Source: Zoogloeaceae bacterium (GTDB taxonomy: Bacteria > Pseudomonadota > Gammaproteobacteria > Burkholderiales > Rhodocyclaceae). Taken from it: DNA of 64,000 nt. The notes below the pieces were generated by a model, which saw only the letters and a list, made by a program, of their open reading frames with translations, did not search any database and was not told where the DNA came from. The translations under genes and the position numbers were made by a program. The stretch is from contig JACKMA010000002.1 in NCBI GenBank assembly GCA_024235635.1, positions 310,001-374,000 on the forward strand. The letters are read 5' to 3'. Positions 28,227 to 38,584 of the stretch are shown piece by piece. Numbering within the stretch: position 1 is the stretch's first letter; every line of letters begins with the position of its first letter.

Positions 28227-29856
28227 CGCATCCGAAGAGAGAGCCGACGGCTCGTCGATGGGCCGCCGGTCGCGGGTACTGGCGTTGCTCGGCCACCCGC
28301 GGATGCGCAGCCATCTGCTGATCACGGCGGTGTTCGTGCTGCTGTTCGCCTCCTTTGTCTTTTCGCTGGCACGCTACTGGACCGGATCGCTCGAGCCGCG
28401 CCTGTACCTGACCGCCGAGACCCAGGCCCGCATCCTCGCGCAGTCGCAGGCAGCCGCCCTGCTCGAGACGATCGAGCACGGTGCGCCGGGCCTGCTGCGG
28501 GACAAGTTGTTCGATCTGATGCAGGAGATCCTGCTGGTCGAAGATCCGGCCACCGGCGGGCGCATCGTGCTCGGGCTCGATCTCCAGATCGACTATGAGG
28601 CGGTGCCGGTGACGCCGGGCTCACTCGAGTTGCAGGACGGTGCGCGCGCCTGCGAGCGCTGCTTTCACGCATCGATTCCGCTGATCGGGCAGGGCGGTCG
28701 CCTCCTCGGCGTCGCGGAGTTCCTGCTGAGTCCTCGCTATTTCGACACCTTGTCCGGCGAGATGCGCTCCAAACTGATCGCCGAGTCGAGTCTGGCAATG
28801 GGGCTGATGGCGCTGGTGTGGATCACCATGCTGGTGATGTTCCATCGCCTCTACAAGGCCAAGCTGGCGATCGAGGCTTCGGATCGCGCGAAGACCCGCT
28901 TCATGGCGAACGTGACCCACGAACTGCGCACGCCGCTCAACGCGATCCTCGGCTACACCCAGCTCTACAAGCAGGATGCGCCGCTGATGGCCGGTCACGG
29001 CGAGGGCATATCGTCGATCGACCGCAGTGCGGAACACCTGCTGATGATGATCAACGACATCCTCGATTTTTCGCGGATGGGCGCCGACAAGCTCGCACTG
29101 CACCCTGCGGAAGTGGCCCTGCCAAGCCTGCTCGAGACGCTGGTCGAGATGATGGAGGTGCGGGCCCGGCTGAAGGGCATCCGGCTCGAGCGCCAGTTCC
29201 AGCCGGGTCTGCCGGCTGTGGTGCTGGTGGACGAAAAGCGCCTGCGGCAGGTGCTGCTGAACCTGCTCGGCAACGCGGTCAAGTTCACCGAGCGCGGCGG
29301 CGTGCTGTTTTCGGTCGAGCGGGTCGGCCATGGCGGTGACGGCAAGGCCCGACTGCGTTTCGGCGTGCTCGACAGCGGCATCGGCATCGGTCCTTCCGAA
29401 CTCGACTCGATCTTCATTGCGTTTCGCCAGATCGACAATCCGATCACCCGGGCCGAGGGCTCCGGTCTCGGCTTGACGATCAGCCAGCAACTGGTGGGCC
29501 TGATGGGCTCCGAGCTGAGGGTCGAGAGCGAACCGGGCGTCGGCAGTCACTTCTGGTTCGACATCGACGTCGCCGTGCTGACCGAAGGTTGCGTCGCGGA
29601 CGGCGAGCCGACGCAGCCCGCCGATGCGCCGGTGTCGGCACGTACCGGCACCGGGATCACGATGCCTGACGACGACTACCTCGACGAATTCGTCGAGCAT
29701 GTGCGCCGCCACAACGTGCTGGGGCTGCGCCGGCTGCTCGAACGGCTCGGTGGTCAGCCCGCCTATCGCGACTTCATCGAGTATGTTCAGCCCTATGTGC
29801 GCAGCTACCGCTTCCGGCCCCTGCTCGACTGGCTGACGCGCGAACGCGAGAACTGA
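28213..29856 (+). CDS. Membrane histidine kinase without receiver domain
   Basis: 547 residues from ATG 28213; a GTG three bases earlier is possible. Both starts lie inside the 3' end of the YfiR-like gene, overlapping it by 14-17 nt. Transmembrane helices at about 34-54 and 190-212 flank a periplasmic domain of about 135 residues that contains a CxxC pair (C147, C150). Then HisKA with H236 (NVTHELRTP), HATPase (about 345-455; NLLGNAVKFTE, GSGLGL) and a 90-residue C-terminal helical extension without receiver or HPt. In context the periplasmic domain would listen to the YfiR-like protein or TonB receptor, and the kinase would phosphorylate the REC-GGDEF protein and/or the divergent sigma-54 regulator. 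Confidence 0.9.
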   Translation: MAKTDASEERADGSSMGRRSRVLALLGHPRMRSHLLITAVFVLLFASFVFSLARYWTGSLEPRLYLTAETQARILAQSQAAALLETIEHGAPGLLRDKLFDLMQEILLVEDPATGGRIVLGLDLQIDYEAVPVTPGSLELQDGARACERCFHASIPLIGQGGRLLGVAEFLLSPRYFDTLSGEMRSKLIAESSLAMGLMALVWITMLVMFHRLYKAKLAIEASDRAKTRFMANVTHELRTPLNAILGYTQLYKQDAPLMAGHGEGISSIDRSAEHLLMMINDILDFSRMGADKLALHPAEVALPSLLETLVEMMEVRARLKGIRLERQFQPGLPAVVLVDEKRLRQVLLNLLGNAVKFTERGGVLFSVERVGHGGDGKARLRFGVLDSGIGIGPSELDSIFIAFRQIDNPITRAEGSGLGLTISQQLVGLMGSELRVESEPGVGSHFWFDIDVAVLTEGCVADGEPTQPADAPVSARTGTGITMPDDDYLDEFVEHVRRHNVLGLRRLLERLGGQPAYRDFIEYVQPYVRSYRFRPLLDWLTREREN

Positions 29857-29872
29857 GCCGGTGCAGCGGCGC

Positions 29873-32644
29873 TCAGCCGGGCGGGGCGAGCCAGCGCAGC
29901 AGCGTCGAATAGAGTTGGCCGGGCGAGGTCGGCTTGGGCAGAAAGTCGTTCATGCCGGCCGCCAGGCAGCGGGCCCTGTCCTCGGCGAAGGCGTTTGCAG
30001 TCATCGCGATGATCGGCGTCCGGCCGTGCGCGTCGATGTCACGGATGCGTCGGGTCGCGTCGAGGCCGTCCATCTTCGGCATCTGCATGTCCATCAGGAT
30101 CAGGTCGTAGGCGGCAGCGCCGGCGCGGTCCGTCGCCATCAGCCCGTTGTCGGCGGTATCGACCACCAGCCCGATGTCTTCGAGCATCGACTGTGTGATC
30201 TCACGGTTCAGCGGCTCGTCTTCGGCCAATAGCACCCGGCGCCCGCTGTATTCGCGCTTCAGTATCGCGTCGGGTTGAGTGACCTCACCCGTCTGTGAGG
30301 CGTCTTCCGACTGCGAGCCGCGCCGTAGCCGCGCCGTGAACCAGAAGGTGCTGCCCTTGCCCGGCGTGCCGGTGGCGCCGCTCTCGCCGCCCATCAGCCG
30401 GGCAATGCGGCGGGTGATGGCGAGCCCGAGACCGGTGCCGCCGTATTCCCGGGTAGTCGAGCTGTCGGCCTGTTCGAAGGCCCGAAAAAGACGCGGCACG
30501 CTGGCAGGGTCGATGCCGGTGCCAGTGTCCTCGACCTCGAAGCGCAGCGTGACGTGACTGGCGTCCTCCCGTTGCCGCAGAACGCGCACGGTGATTGCAC
30601 CGGCTTCGGTGAACTTGACGGCATTGCCGACGTAGTTCAGCAATGCCTGGCGAATCCGTGTCGGATCGCCCTGCAGGCGGTCGGGCAGTGCATCGCTCTC
30701 GACGACCAGCCGCAGGCCCTTGGCGCTGACCTTGTCGTGGATCATCTCGCGAATCCCTGCCAGCAGGCGACCGACGTCCACGGCCTCCTCGATCAGGTCG
30801 AACTTGCCGGCTTCGATCTTCGACAGATCGAGGATCGCATTGATGATCTGTACCAGATGCTCGCTGGCATGCTGCAGCTTGTCGAGCTGGGCGGCCTGCA
30901 CATCGCTCAGGCCCAGCCTGCGGATCAGATGCGCCATGCCGGTGATCGCATTCAGGGGCGTCCGGATCTCGTGACTCATGTTCGCCAGGAACGCGCTCTT
31001 GGCGATATTGGCCGCCTCCGCCGCATTCTTCGCGGCGGCCAGTTCCTCGGTACGCTCCGCGACCCGGCGCTCCAGCTGTTCCCGGTAGAGCGCCAGTTCG
31101 TTTTCGGCGTTCTTGCGGCTGCTGATGTCGGCAATGCTGCCGACCACCCGCAGCGGTTGCCCGGCGTCGTCGCGGTCGACCACTCGCCCGCGATCCTGCA
31201 CCCACATCATCGTGCCGTCCCGACGACGCAGCCGGTGCTCCGAGTAGTAGTCCTCGCGCTCGCCCTGCAGTGCCGACTGCAGTCGCACCCACACCCGCGC
31301 ATGGTCGTCCGGATGGATCAATGCGGCGAAGGCTTCGACCGTCGGCGGGATGCCGCCGGGTTCATGGCCGAGCAGGCGATACCAGCGGTCGTTGTGGATC
31401 ACGCGACCACTCGCGATGTCCCAGTCCCAGATGCCTTCGCGGGTCGCCTTCAGCACCTCCTGCAGCCGCTTTTCGCTTTCCTCGACCAGGCGGCGTGCCT
31501 CGATCATGTCGGTGATGTCGTGCGCCAGCACCAGGATGCGATCCCGCCCGCCGGCATCCTTGAACGGCTTCTTGATCGAGCGATAGTGGCGGATCTCGCC
31601 GCTGACAGCGTCGCGGCTGTCCTCGAGGACCACCTCGGTGCGGCCGCTGGCCATGATCTGGCAGACGTTCCGGCGAAAGAATTCGGCCATTTCGGCGGGA
31701 ACGCCGAAATCTCCGTCCTGCTTGCCGGGCAGTTCCTCCGGCGCCGTGCCGTACAGGCTGGCGACTGCCTGATTGCCGAGCAGAAACAGGCCTTGTTCGT
31801 CCTTGACGACGACCGGATCGGGGATGACGTCGATCACCAGCCTGAGCAATGCTTCGCTCTCGCGCAGGCGCTCGCCGGCATTGCGGCGTTCGGTGACCTC
31901 GCGCGAGACCACGACGTACATGCAGTCGGCAACGTCGCCTTCGCGCTCGGCCATGCACGATACCGAGAGCTCGAACCAGTGGTCGCCGTCCGGCAGTTTC
32001 AGCTGGATTTCGTGACCGGCGCTATGCCCGTGGCGACCGGCCGCCGCCAGTGCCCGGTGGCAGACCTCGGCGGCCTCGGCCGGCAGGACCTCGACCAGGT
32101 TGCGGCCGAGCACCGATTCCGGCGCCACGTACAGATGCTTGTCGCGACTCGAATGAAACTCCCGGAACGTGCCGTCGCCGTCGAGCACGAAGACCAGATC
32201 GGGCATGGCGTCGAGTGTCGCCTGCAGGTGGCGCCGCAGTCGGTCCGAACCTCGTTCGCGATGCTTGAGATCCGAGATCTCGAGCAGTATTCCGGTCAGT
32301 CCGATCACTTCGCCGCGTGGGCCGCGCAATGGCGACACCCGACGCTCGAAGACCCGCCCGTAGGCATCGGGCGGCGTTTCGCTGCGCATGCTGTCGCCCC
32401 GGGCGGCCGCCGCCAGTTCCGCCAACGGCAGGGAACCACCGAAGGATTCGTCGGTGTGACCGACCAGGGTCCCCGAATCGACGCCGACGAGCGTGCAGAA
32501 GGCCCGGCTGGCGACCGTGTAGCGGCCGTGCAGGTCCATCGCGAAGAGCAGTGCATCGCACTGGTCGAGTACCGACTCCGCGATCGACGAAGGGATCTGG
32601 AAGCCGGCAGGTCTCGGCGTCTGCAGTGGGATCGGATTGCTCAT
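29873..32644 (-). CDS. Soluble multi-PAS hybrid histidine kinase
   Basis: 923 residues; no transmembrane helix. Four PAS units (about 25-130, 140-258, 265-385, 395-515), a short coiled coil, HisKA with H558 (NMSHEIRTP), HATPase (about 660-778, GGTGLGL) and a receiver (802-920) with D852 in LMDMQMPKMDG. No HPt follows, unlike the two large kinases at the left of the window. Cytoplasmic sensing by PAS is expected; ligands unknown. The gene converges on the kinase gene of the TonB/YfiR-like operon (16 nt between stops) and is divergent from the next hybrid kinase, with 263 nt between their starts that hold no other gene. Confidence 0.9.
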   Translation of the reverse strand: MSNPIPLQTPRPAGFQIPSSIAESVLDQCDALLFAMDLHGRYTVASRAFCTLVGVDSGTLVGHTDESFGGSLPLAELAAAARGDSMRSETPPDAYGRVFERRVSPLRGPRGEVIGLTGILLEISDLKHRERGSDRLRRHLQATLDAMPDLVFVLDGDGTFREFHSSRDKHLYVAPESVLGRNLVEVLPAEAAEVCHRALAAAGRHGHSAGHEIQLKLPDGDHWFELSVSCMAEREGDVADCMYVVVSREVTERRNAGERLRESEALLRLVIDVIPDPVVVKDEQGLFLLGNQAVASLYGTAPEELPGKQDGDFGVPAEMAEFFRRNVCQIMASGRTEVVLEDSRDAVSGEIRHYRSIKKPFKDAGGRDRILVLAHDITDMIEARRLVEESEKRLQEVLKATREGIWDWDIASGRVIHNDRWYRLLGHEPGGIPPTVEAFAALIHPDDHARVWVRLQSALQGEREDYYSEHRLRRRDGTMMWVQDRGRVVDRDDAGQPLRVVGSIADISSRKNAENELALYREQLERRVAERTEELAAAKNAAEAANIAKSAFLANMSHEIRTPLNAITGMAHLIRRLGLSDVQAAQLDKLQHASEHLVQIINAILDLSKIEAGKFDLIEEAVDVGRLLAGIREMIHDKVSAKGLRLVVESDALPDRLQGDPTRIRQALLNYVGNAVKFTEAGAITVRVLRQREDASHVTLRFEVEDTGTGIDPASVPRLFRAFEQADSSTTREYGGTGLGLAITRRIARLMGGESGATGTPGKGSTFWFTARLRRGSQSEDASQTGEVTQPDAILKREYSGRRVLLAEDEPLNREITQSMLEDIGLVVDTADNGLMATDRAGAAAYDLILMDMQMPKMDGLDATRRIRDIDAHGRTPIIAMTANAFAEDRARCLAAGMNDFLPKPTSPGQLYSTLLRWLAPPG

Positions 32645-32907
32645 GGAAATCGAAGCGGCTCCGGCGGACCATCGATTGGGATGGTCTACGAACTGAGTTC
32701 GCGCGACCTTTAGCGCAATCGTGTATGCCGGGCGATCGCGGCCGGGGGCGATCTTTCGGCGATGGTTTCGATGGGCCTCAATTCACCTTCGCATCCGCCG
32801 TAAAACCAGGGGTAGTGGCCATTCGTTCCCGGTCCGGTACGCATTCGCGTGAATTCCCGGACCGACGGTAGACGAATCGCCGCAGCCATTCGAAGGAGCT
32901 CTCGCGC

Positions 32908-35900
32908 TTGACGTTCTTGTACCAGTCGGCAAACAAGCGCTTTGCGTTGGTCGCGTCGGTGTACGCGATTCTCGGCGGGATCGGGTTGGCACTGGCGATT
33001 CCCCCCGGCTACGCCAGCCCTGTGTTCCCGGCATCGGGTTTTGCGCTCGCCGTGCTATTGCGCTTCGGCGTCCGCAGCGCGTCGGCGGTGTGGCTCGGAT
33101 CGATGCTGCTGAACTCGGTGCTGGCAGTGACGCAGGGCCAGTTCGGCGTCACCAGCGTGATCATCGCCGCCGGCATCGGCATCGGTGCCGCGCTTCAGGC
33201 GGCGGCCGGTTGGGCGCTGCTGCACAAGTCGTGGGACGCCGGTGGCGACACGCTCGAATCGGAACGCGAGGTCATTCGCTTCCTGTTGCTGGGTGGACCT
33301 GTCGCCTGCGTCGTCTCCGCCAGCTGCGGGGTCAGCTCCTTGTTGGCGTTTGGCATCATCGCCGCGCCCGAGTATGCCTTCGCATGGTGGAACTGGTATG
33401 TCGGCGATACCCTCGGCGTGCTGCTGTTCGCACCGCTGACGGTCGCCCTGTTCGGACGGCGCGAGATGGCCTGGGCCGATCGCACCCGCGTGCTGTCGGT
33501 CGTGATGCCGGCGGTGTTGATGGTGGCCGCCGCAGCGTTTTACATCAGTTCACGCTGGGAGGCCCGGCAGCAGCAGACCGAGCTTGCGTCGCGCGGCGAC
33601 GCGTTCGGTGACCTGCTCAACGCGACCCTGGTCGGTCACCGCGAGGCGCTCGCGTCAATGGCACGATTCGTCGAGGTCGCGAGAGACGTCGAAGAGGAAA
33701 GGTTCGGCCACTTCGCCACCGGGATCCTCGACGAACACCCGGAAATCTTCGCCCTGAGCTTCAATCCGCTGGTCACCGATGCGCGTCGCAATGCCTTCGA
33801 AGCCGAGATGTCGGCCGGCGGCGCACCGTTCAGGATTACCGAGCGGGGCTCCGACGGAACGCTGGTCCCAGCCGCGCGGCGCCCCGAATACGTCACCGTC
33901 GCACAAATCGCACCGCTCGAAACGAACCGTCGCGCGCTCGGGTTCGACATCGCTTCCGAGCCGTCGCGTTTGGACGCGATCCGGCGTGCCCGCGAATCCC
34001 GCGCGCCGGCAGCGACCGCGCCGCTGGTGTTGGTCCAGGACAGCCGCAATCATTCAGGACTGCTGGCGCTGTCGCCGGCATGGCGGCGCGACGTGCACGG
34101 CGAAGTGCGGCAGGGTGAGGACGCACTGATCGGTTTTGCCGTCGCCGTCATCAAGGTCGACGAAATGGTCGTGAGAGCGCTGGCCGGAAGCCTGACGTCG
34201 GATCTCGTGCTGCGCGTGAGCGACCCCGAGGCCGGTGATGAGGTGCTTTTCGAATCGGCGCCTGCGGAAAATGCTGCGTCGGCTGCGAACGCCCTGCATT
34301 GGCAGACCGAACTGATGATGATGGACCGGGTCTGGCGGCTCGATGTCGTTCCGACACCGCGCTATCTCGCTGCCCACCGGCCCTGGGTCGCATGGGGTGT
34401 CGGCGTCATCAGCGTGCTGCTGGCGACGTTGGTGCAACTGCTGATCCTCGGCATGCTCGGTCGAACGGCGACAATCCGTCGCAAGGTGGACGAGCAGACC
34501 GTCGAACTGCTGAGCAAGAGCCGTGCGCTGCAACAGAGCGAAGCGCGCTATCGATCGGTCGTGACCAGCGTCAAGGAGGTGATCTTCCAGGTCGACGCCG
34601 ACGGCAGGCTGAGCTATCTCAATCCGGCATGGGGCGAATTGAGCGGACTGCGGCCCGACACCTGCATCGGCAGGGATCTGCAAGACTTCCTGCCGGCCGC
34701 GGATCGGGCCCGGGTGGGCGCGGCACTGACGCAGTTGTTCTCGGGCGAGCGCCACACCTTGCACCTGCGTGCCCGGCTCCAGCATACCAACGGCTCGCAT
34801 CGCTGGATCGAACTGGACCTGCAGCGGACCCTGTCGGACGCGGTCGATGATCGCGGGGCCTCGGGCCTGATCAGCGATGTCACCGAGCGGGTGATCGCCG
34901 ACAACCGGCTGAAGGCTTCCGAGGAGCGCCTGCGGATGACGCTCGAGAACACGCCGAACGTCGCCGTCCAATGGATCGATTCCGAAGACGGTCGCATCGT
35001 CTACTGGAACTCTGCCGCCGAACGTCTGTATGGCTGGTCTGCCGGCGACGCGATCGGCAAGACGCCCGGCGAGATGTTCGCAGGCACCGACATCGACGCC
35101 CAGATGGCAGAACAGGTCGATGCAGGCGGTTACGACGGCAGTGGCTGCGTGCCCCTCGAGTGCGAGCTGCCAACGCGCAAGGGTCGTCGCATCTGGGTGG
35201 TGTCGACGCTGTTCTCGATCTCCGGCAACGACGGTGGCGCGCCGATCGTGGTGCGTATGGATGTGGATATCACCGAGCGTAAGGCGGGCGAAGCTCGTCT
35301 CGCAGCCTACCAGCGCGAGCTAGAGGCACTGGTCGAGTCCCGTACCGCGGAACTGGTCCGCACCGAGGCGCGTGCGTCGGCGATCCTGAACTCGAGCGCC
35401 GACGGCGTGTTCGGCCTCGACCGAGAAGGCCGGATCGTGTTCGTCAATGAAGCCGCATGCACGATGCTGGGCTATTCCCAGCAGCAATTGCTCGGAGAGG
35501 ATGCCCATGCCCGCCTCCAGCACAGTCAACATGACGGATCGCGTTATCCGCGGGACGCGTCGCCGATCGTGTCGGCATTGACCGATGGCGAAAGCGCGCG
35601 CGTCGACGGCGAGGTCTTCTGGCGCGCCGACGGCCGATCCATTCCGATCATGTACGCGGTGCATCCATTGCGCTCGGCACAGGACGCGGAGGGCGTCGTC
35701 GTCAGCTTCGTCGACATGAGCGCGCAGCGGGCGATCTCCCAGGCCAAGGAGCGGGCCCTGCTCGAGGCGGAAACCCTGGCCCGCATGCGCAGCGAGTTCC
35801 TGGCCAACATGAGCCACGAGATCCGCACACCGCTGCACGGCGTGCTCGGCTTTGCAGGGATCGGCCTGCGCCGCATCGACAACAAGGACAAGGTGCGCGA

Positions 35901-36900
35901 GGCATTCGTCAAGATTCGAACCGCTGGCGAGCACCTGCTCGGCGTGATCAACGACATTCTCGACTTCGCCAGCCTCGATGCCGGCAAGCTGAAGATCGCA
36001 TCGGTGCCGACTTCGCCCGGGCAGGAGGTGGACGCCGCGGTCGAGGTGCTGGCCGCCCATGCGGGCGACAAGGGCATCTATCTGCGGTCCACCAAGAGCC
36101 GGGCATTGCCGCACAGTTGCCTGTCCGATCCGCTGCGGATCAAGCAGATCCTGATCAACCTGATTTCGAACGCCGTCAAGTTCACGCTCCACGGCGGGGT
36201 CGATGTCTGGGCCGATGCCGACGGCGACGAGCTGGTGTTCCGGGTCGACGACACCGGCATCGGCATCGCCGCCGATCGCATCGAATCGATCTTCTCGCCG
36301 TTCGAGCAGGTGGACGGATCGTCCACCCGGATCGCGGGCGGCACCGGCCTCGGCCTGACCATCACCCGGCGATTGATCGAGCACATGGGCGGCCGCCTGT
36401 CGGTGACCAGCGAGCCGGGGAAGGGCAGCCGTTTCGAGGTTCGGCTGCCGTTGCGGGCCGATCCGGACCAGCCCATGCTCGCAAATTCGCGCGGTTGCCC
36501 CGAGTCGTCGAACCAGCGGCCGCTGCAGGGACTGCGCCTGCTGGTGGCCGAAGACAACGAACTCAACCGTGCCATCCTCGCCGAGGACCTGGAATTCCTC
36601 GGCGCGGAGGTGATCATGGTCGGCGACGGCCAGGCGGCGGTAGATGCGGTTCGCGACCACGGCGCGCAATACTTCGACGCTGTGCTGATGGACATCCAGA
36701 TGCCGGTCATGGACGGTTTCGCCGCAACCGCAGCGATCCACCAGGTAGTCCCCGGCCTGCCGGTGGTCGCGCAGACCGCCCACGCATTCGAGCAGGAGCG
36801 GGCGCATTGCCTCGAGGCCGGCATGGTGGCGCACGTCAGCAAGCCGATCGACTGTGCCGAGCTTGCGAAGACCATTTCGGAGTGCGTAGCCCGGGTCTGA
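32908..36900 (+). CDS. MASE1-CHASE-multi-PAS hybrid histidine kinase (TTG start)
   Basis: 1330 residues beginning at TTG 32908, nine bases after a perfect AAGGAG; the first residues MTFLYQSANKRFALVA lead straight into the first membrane helix, so this start is preferred. MASE1 region about 12-215 (PPGYASPVFPASG), CHASE 225-470, helix about 492-517, PAS units about 545-665, 670-790 and 820-940, HisKA H970 (NMSHEIRTP), HATPase about 1060-1175, receiver about 1208-1328 with D1262 (LMDIQMPVMDG). It is a paralogue in domain order of the 543-4076 kinase, but with more PAS units and no HPt. No dedicated regulator is adjacent; the protein kinase-like gene downstream starts 65 nt after its stop. Confidence 0.92.
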   Translation: MTFLYQSANKRFALVASVYAILGGIGLALAIPPGYASPVFPASGFALAVLLRFGVRSASAVWLGSMLLNSVLAVTQGQFGVTSVIIAAGIGIGAALQAAAGWALLHKSWDAGGDTLESEREVIRFLLLGGPVACVVSASCGVSSLLAFGIIAAPEYAFAWWNWYVGDTLGVLLFAPLTVALFGRREMAWADRTRVLSVVMPAVLMVAAAAFYISSRWEARQQQTELASRGDAFGDLLNATLVGHREALASMARFVEVARDVEEERFGHFATGILDEHPEIFALSFNPLVTDARRNAFEAEMSAGGAPFRITERGSDGTLVPAARRPEYVTVAQIAPLETNRRALGFDIASEPSRLDAIRRARESRAPAATAPLVLVQDSRNHSGLLALSPAWRRDVHGEVRQGEDALIGFAVAVIKVDEMVVRALAGSLTSDLVLRVSDPEAGDEVLFESAPAENAASAANALHWQTELMMMDRVWRLDVVPTPRYLAAHRPWVAWGVGVISVLLATLVQLLILGMLGRTATIRRKVDEQTVELLSKSRALQQSEARYRSVVTSVKEVIFQVDADGRLSYLNPAWGELSGLRPDTCIGRDLQDFLPAADRARVGAALTQLFSGERHTLHLRARLQHTNGSHRWIELDLQRTLSDAVDDRGASGLISDVTERVIADNRLKASEERLRMTLENTPNVAVQWIDSEDGRIVYWNSAAERLYGWSAGDAIGKTPGEMFAGTDIDAQMAEQVDAGGYDGSGCVPLECELPTRKGRRIWVVSTLFSISGNDGGAPIVVRMDVDITERKAGEARLAAYQRELEALVESRTAELVRTEARASAILNSSADGVFGLDREGRIVFVNEAACTMLGYSQQQLLGEDAHARLQHSQHDGSRYPRDASPIVSALTDGESARVDGEVFWRADGRSIPIMYAVHPLRSAQDAEGVVVSFVDMSAQRAISQAKERALLEAETLARMRSEFLANMSHEIRTPLHGVLGFAGIGLRRIDNKDKVREAFVKIRTAGEHLLGVINDILDFASLDAGKLKIASVPTSPGQEVDAAVEVLAAHAGDKGIYLRSTKSRALPHSCLSDPLRIKQILINLISNAVKFTLHGGVDVWADADGDELVFRVDDTGIGIAADRIESIFSPFEQVDGSSTRIAGGTGLGLTITRRLIEHMGGRLSVTSEPGKGSRFEVRLPLRADPDQPMLANSRGCPESSNQRPLQGLRLLVAEDNELNRAILAEDLEFLGAEVIMVGDGQAAVDAVRDHGAQYFDAVLMDIQMPVMDGFAATAAIHQVVPGLPVVAQTAHAFEQERAHCLEAGMVAHVSKPIDCAELAKTISECVARV

Positions 36901-36965
36901 CGCGGGCGGGCAGACCTCGGGCACAATCACGGGGTTCCACCCATCGCGCAGCCGGGGGCGCCGCT

Positions 36966-38453
36966 GTGAACGACACCATCGATTTCGACCGGGACATGCT
37001 CGACGGCTTGGGCATCGCGGCTTTCATGCCGGCTTCACTGGCGCAATGGACGCCACTGGTCGAGGACGGGCTCAGCCACTTTCTCGGCGGGCTCGCCAAT
37101 GAGCGCAAGATGGCCGTCGTGCTCGGGCAGATCTCCCTGCCGGCGGATGCTTCGGCGGCCCGGCGGCTCGCCACGCTGCTCGGTGAATGTCCGACGCTGC
37201 ACAAGCTCGGGCAGGTCGTGGCGCGCCACCGGGAGCTGCCGGTCGAGTTGCGGCTCGAACTGCAGGCCCTCGAATCCATGCCGCCGGTGTTGGACCCGCA
37301 GGCCATCCGTGCCGCAATCGTCGACCAGCTGACCGACGATTGCACGGCGCGCTACCGGCCGTCCGGTCGCGACTGGACGATCCTGGCAGAAGGCAGCGTC
37401 GCCGCGGTCGTGCCGTTCGAGTATCTCGAAGGCGGCGAGCGTCGCCACGGCGTGTTCAAGGTGCTCAAACCCGGTGTTGACGAGAAGCTGGCCGAGGAAC
37501 TCGGCATGCTCGGTCCGTTGGCGGCGTTGCTGTCGTCGCGTAGCGCCGCACTCGGACTGGGCGGGGTCGATTTCGCCGGAATCTTCGAGCACGTCGGCCG
37601 CCTGCTGACACAGGAACTGCGACTGGATCTGGAGCAGGCCAACATGATCGCGGCCGCGGCCTGTCACGCTGGCGACCCGGATGTCCTGGTGCCGCGCCTG
37701 CTGCCCGGCTGCGGGCCCCGCCTGACGGTGATGGAGCGGGTCTTCGGCTGCAAGCTGCCGAATGCACCGCTGCCGCCCTGGCAACGCCGCCGACTCGCGC
37801 GCAAGGCGATTGCCGCCCTGGTGGCGAAGCCCTTCTGGAGTGCAGGCGAGGCAGCCTTGTTCCATGGCGATCCGCACGCAGGCAATCTGCTGGCCACCGA
37901 CGACGGCCGGCTCGCTGTGATCGACTGGAGCCTGGTCGCGAATCTATCGAAATCGCAGCGCGAGGCCATCGTCGATGCGGTACTCGGCGGGTTGTTGCTC
38001 GATCCGGTGCGGCTGGAGGATGCCGTCGGGCGGCTGACCGGTCTGCCGGCGGACGACCTCCAGCTCGGCAACGCGGTCGGTGCCGCGCTGGCCGAACTGC
38101 GCGGCGCACGCCTTGTCGGCGCCGAATGGCTGTTGCGGCTGCTCGACGGACTGGCGACTGCGGCGGGCGTGACCCCGGCGGCGGACCTGTTGTTGTTCCG
38201 CAAGTCCTGGCTGACGCTGTCCGGTGTCGCCGCCGACCTCGGCGTCGAACACGCGGGGGATCCGGTGCTGATCGCCGAGGGCCTTGGGCACTGGCTCGGC
38301 GAGTGGCCGCTGCGGCTGACGGCACGGTATGACTCGCGCGGGTTCTCGACGCATCTGTCGAACGCCGATCTGATGCGCGGATGGGCCGAGTGCTGGCTGT
38401 GGCCGTTGCGAGTCGTCGCGGGACCATTCGTGGCGACATCGGCCGGCCGCTGA
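36966..38453 (+). CDS. AarF/UbiB (ABC1)-family atypical kinase
   Basis: 495 residues from GTG 36966, which has GGGGGC upstream at good spacing; the frame is open further left but only as a shadow of the kinase gene. N-terminal helical region, then an ABC1 kinase-like core: a Lys in GVFKVLKPGV (about 175-185), the QEL-type segment LLTQELRLDLEQANM, catalytic loop LFHGDPHAGNLL (about 300) and metal-binding VIDWSLVANL (about 320). Family members (UbiB/COQ8) support ubiquinone biosynthesis or lipid-linked processes. This protein is shorter and divergent and lacks the clear C-terminal membrane helices of UbiB. No ubiquinone gene is nearby. It may be co-transcribed with the upstream hybrid kinase. 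Confidence 0.8.
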   Translation: MNDTIDFDRDMLDGLGIAAFMPASLAQWTPLVEDGLSHFLGGLANERKMAVVLGQISLPADASAARRLATLLGECPTLHKLGQVVARHRELPVELRLELQALESMPPVLDPQAIRAAIVDQLTDDCTARYRPSGRDWTILAEGSVAAVVPFEYLEGGERRHGVFKVLKPGVDEKLAEELGMLGPLAALLSSRSAALGLGGVDFAGIFEHVGRLLTQELRLDLEQANMIAAAACHAGDPDVLVPRLLPGCGPRLTVMERVFGCKLPNAPLPPWQRRRLARKAIAALVAKPFWSAGEAALFHGDPHAGNLLATDDGRLAVIDWSLVANLSKSQREAIVDAVLGGLLLDPVRLEDAVGRLTGLPADDLQLGNAVGAALAELRGARLVGAEWLLRLLDGLATAAGVTPAADLLLFRKSWLTLSGVAADLGVEHAGDPVLIAEGLGHWLGEWPLRLTARYDSRGFSTHLSNADLMRGWAECWLWPLRVVAGPFVATSAGR

Positions 38454-38584
38454 TTCCGCGCGCGAGCCGCTGCGGATCACGCCGATCGCGTGTTCGCCGC
38501 GGTACGATGTGCCCGAGCGGCTCGATCGAGGCCGCGTGCAGGCGCCATGCCCGCGCAAGCGCTGAGCAGCCGAGTCAGGCACCC

